From the NCBI GenBank assembly GCA_964345255.1, contig CAYFQK010000063.1, forward strand, positions 1 to 14,381: DNA of 14,381 nucleotides, in the 5' to 3' direction. The DNA is from JAIPAH01 sp964345255 (GTDB lineage Bacteria > Bacteroidota > Bacteroidia > Bacteroidales > JAIPAH01). The translations under genes were made by a program, and so were the position numbers. This document shows positions 13,134 to 14,381 of this stretch, piece by piece (position 1 is the first letter of the stretch; each line of letters opens with the position of its first letter). The notes beneath the pieces were generated by a model. The model had not been told where the DNA came from. It did not search any database and saw only the letters and a list, made by a program, of their open reading frames with translations.

Positions 13134-14381
13134 ATGAAAAAAAAGTTAGCCTTATTCACTTCATTTGCCAATGCCCTTTACCCACACGAGATCGAAATCC
13201 TGAATCGCCATAATAATCTTGAGGATCAGGAAAATATTGCCATTCTGGCGCGTATTTATCACAACAACAAATATCCTGAACAGAAAAAGTCTTATGACCC
13301 GGATATTGATAAAAGAAAATATTCGAACTTAAAAAAATGGATAGAGCAAAAGCTTAGCCAGCATGATGTAGACCAATACTTTGAATGGCTTATCGATTTG
13401 GAGAAAAAAATTCTTACTGACAGCATCAACCCCGACGAGGAGAAAAGACTCCTGCGCCATTTGAAGCACGTGTCAGACAAGCATTACCATTTCACGCGGC
13501 TTTACGAAACTATCCAGCATTTTCGCGACTACCTCCTCATTCGTATGCGAATTACTTACTACAAGCCTGTTTCGGAGTTTCTGGATAAATACCGTATGAA
13601 ATATCTTGATGCGTTGGAAATACACACAAAGCTTAATGATGCCACTTTTGACATAATAACGCAGCAGTCCCAGGCCGATCGAGAGTCTAAACAGTGGGAA
13701 AGCTATCTTCAGGAAATCTTTCGCAACGAAAACCTGGATGCTTACACCCGTTACAGAGCGGTGGTGCGACTGATGTATCTGTATTATAATTACCACGATG
13801 CTAACTCATTAAAAAATGTCATTTTATCATTGGAAAAAACATTAAGCGATCCGGCATTTTATTCCAAGCGCATCCTGGCCAACTATTACGCCAACCGTTC
13901 GCTGATGCATCAAAAGTTAATTGAACTGGAAGATGCCGAAAAATATGGCTATCTCTCCATCCGTCAACAAAATAACGATTACCTCTTCTATGTAAACAAT
14001 CTTTGCGGGGTGCTCATTAAGCGGCAAAAGTATAAGCAGGCGCTAAGGCTGATGCAGGGTTCCATTCCTTACCTGAAGCAAACCAACAACATGTTTAACC
14101 GCGTAGGATTTGCTGCGCTTTATGTAAAAAATCTGGCTTTCAATGGAAAGCATAAAGAAGCTGCAAGCTATGCCGAAACCTTCCGCGATAATTACAAAAA
14201 TGAAATATTTCAGTTTCGCTGGCACTTGTTCTATGAGGCCTACCTTCTGGCACTTATCAGGCAGGGCAAATACCGGCAGATGCTGCAATTAATCAACCGC
14301 AACGACTTAATAAAAAGAGAAAAGAAAACATTCAGCGGAAATGACTTTTTGCCGGTCATAGAAAGCTTTTATTTAATCGCT
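13134..14381 (+). CDS. Helical-repeat (TPR-like) protein, unknown function, partial
   Basis: An open frame runs from ATG 13134 through 416 codons to the right edge without a stop; the C-terminus is missing. I do not recognise the family. The start MKKKLALFTSFANALYPHEI is preceded by CGCCGTT with no ribosome binding site. The frame is open for a short way upstream, but the region before it is the terminator, so this ATG is the sensible start. There is no signal peptide or membrane segment, so it is probably cytoplasmic. The protein is almost all alpha-helical, rich in Y, R, K, L and N. Residues about 210-400 show helix pairs of roughly 35-40 residues with small and aromatic spacing (for example ANYYANRSLMHQKLIELEDA and EAASYAETFRDNY), resembling degenerate TPR repeats. 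A protein-binding scaffold is likely. It is separated from the envelope operon by the terminator, so no link to that operon is implied. Confidence 0.85.
   Translation, partial: MKKKLALFTSFANALYPHEIEILNRHNNLEDQENIAILARIYHNNKYPEQKKSYDPDIDKRKYSNLKKWIEQKLSQHDVDQYFEWLIDLEKKILTDSINPDEEKRLLRHLKHVSDKHYHFTRLYETIQHFRDYLLIRMRITYYKPVSEFLDKYRMKYLDALEIHTKLNDATFDIITQQSQADRESKQWESYLQEIFRNENLDAYTRYRAVVRLMYLYYNYHDANSLKNVILSLEKTLSDPAFYSKRILANYYANRSLMHQKLIELEDAEKYGYLSIRQQNNDYLFYVNNLCGVLIKRQKYKQALRLMQGSIPYLKQTNNMFNRVGFAALYVKNLAFNGKHKEAASYAETFRDNYKNEIFQFRWHLFYEAYLLALIRQGKYRQMLQLINRNDLIKREKKTFSGNDFLPVIESFYLIA

Noticed and set aside
13025..13213. Small plus-strand frame of 62 codons
   Set aside because: It runs through the terminator hairpin and overlaps the start of the larger frame at 13134 in another reading frame.
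1..14381. CRISPR arrays, insertion sequences, tRNA or rRNA genes
   Set aside because: No regularly spaced repeats, transposase frames, cloverleaf or rRNA-like stretches were seen in reading through both strands.

Overview
This window looks like a chromosomal segment from a member of the Bacteroidota, probably of the Cytophagia type. The signs are AT-rich intergenic DNA, few Shine-Dalgarno sequences, TAnnTTTG-type promoter elements, a lipoprotein whose acylated Cys is followed by five Asp residues, and an antitoxin/PIN pair of a kind I recall from that phylum. The phylum call is inference. I could not compare any sequence with a database.

Left edge (1-536): the 3' end of a DUF6544-like gene (+) meets, tail to tail, a toxin-antitoxin module on the minus strand. 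The antitoxin-like gene is intact. The overlapping PIN toxin is cut off after about 38-40 family-like residues, right where the DUF6544-like gene ends. Next (671-1969, minus) is a signal-peptide/one-TM/long coiled-coil protein of unknown role, then a 379-bp AT-rich divergent intergenic region.

Centre (2349-9386, plus): a tightly packed six-gene operon. It encodes a biosynthetic-type acetyl-CoA acetyltransferase (thiolase), an SDR dehydrogenase/reductase, a first KAS III-fold enzyme, a sodium:solute symporter, an AMP-forming acyl-CoA synthetase, and a second KAS III-fold enzyme. Both KAS III proteins keep the nucleophilic Cys but differ from the usual Cys-His-Asn triad.

Right of centre (9549-12994, plus): a second transcription unit for the cell envelope. 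It encodes an Ig-like surface lipoprotein, a porin-like outer membrane beta-barrel and an alpha/beta hydrolase with a lipoprotein-type signal, and ends at a strong intrinsic terminator (13040-13073). A partial, helical-repeat (TPR-like) protein of unknown function runs off the right edge (13134-14381).

Working model (inference): the two plus-strand units form one capture-and-use cassette for an unidentified carboxylic acid or ester. The hydrolase would release it, the barrel would admit it through the outer membrane, and the symporter would carry it across the inner membrane. The ligase would activate it to a CoA thioester, and the SDR, KAS III-like proteins and thiolase would work on the 3-hydroxy/3-keto acyl-CoA and deliver acetyl-CoA. 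There is no acyl-CoA dehydrogenase, enoyl-CoA hydratase, acyl carrier protein or regulator in the cluster. This fits a substrate that already carries a 3-hydroxy or 3-keto group, but a biosynthetic role is not excluded.
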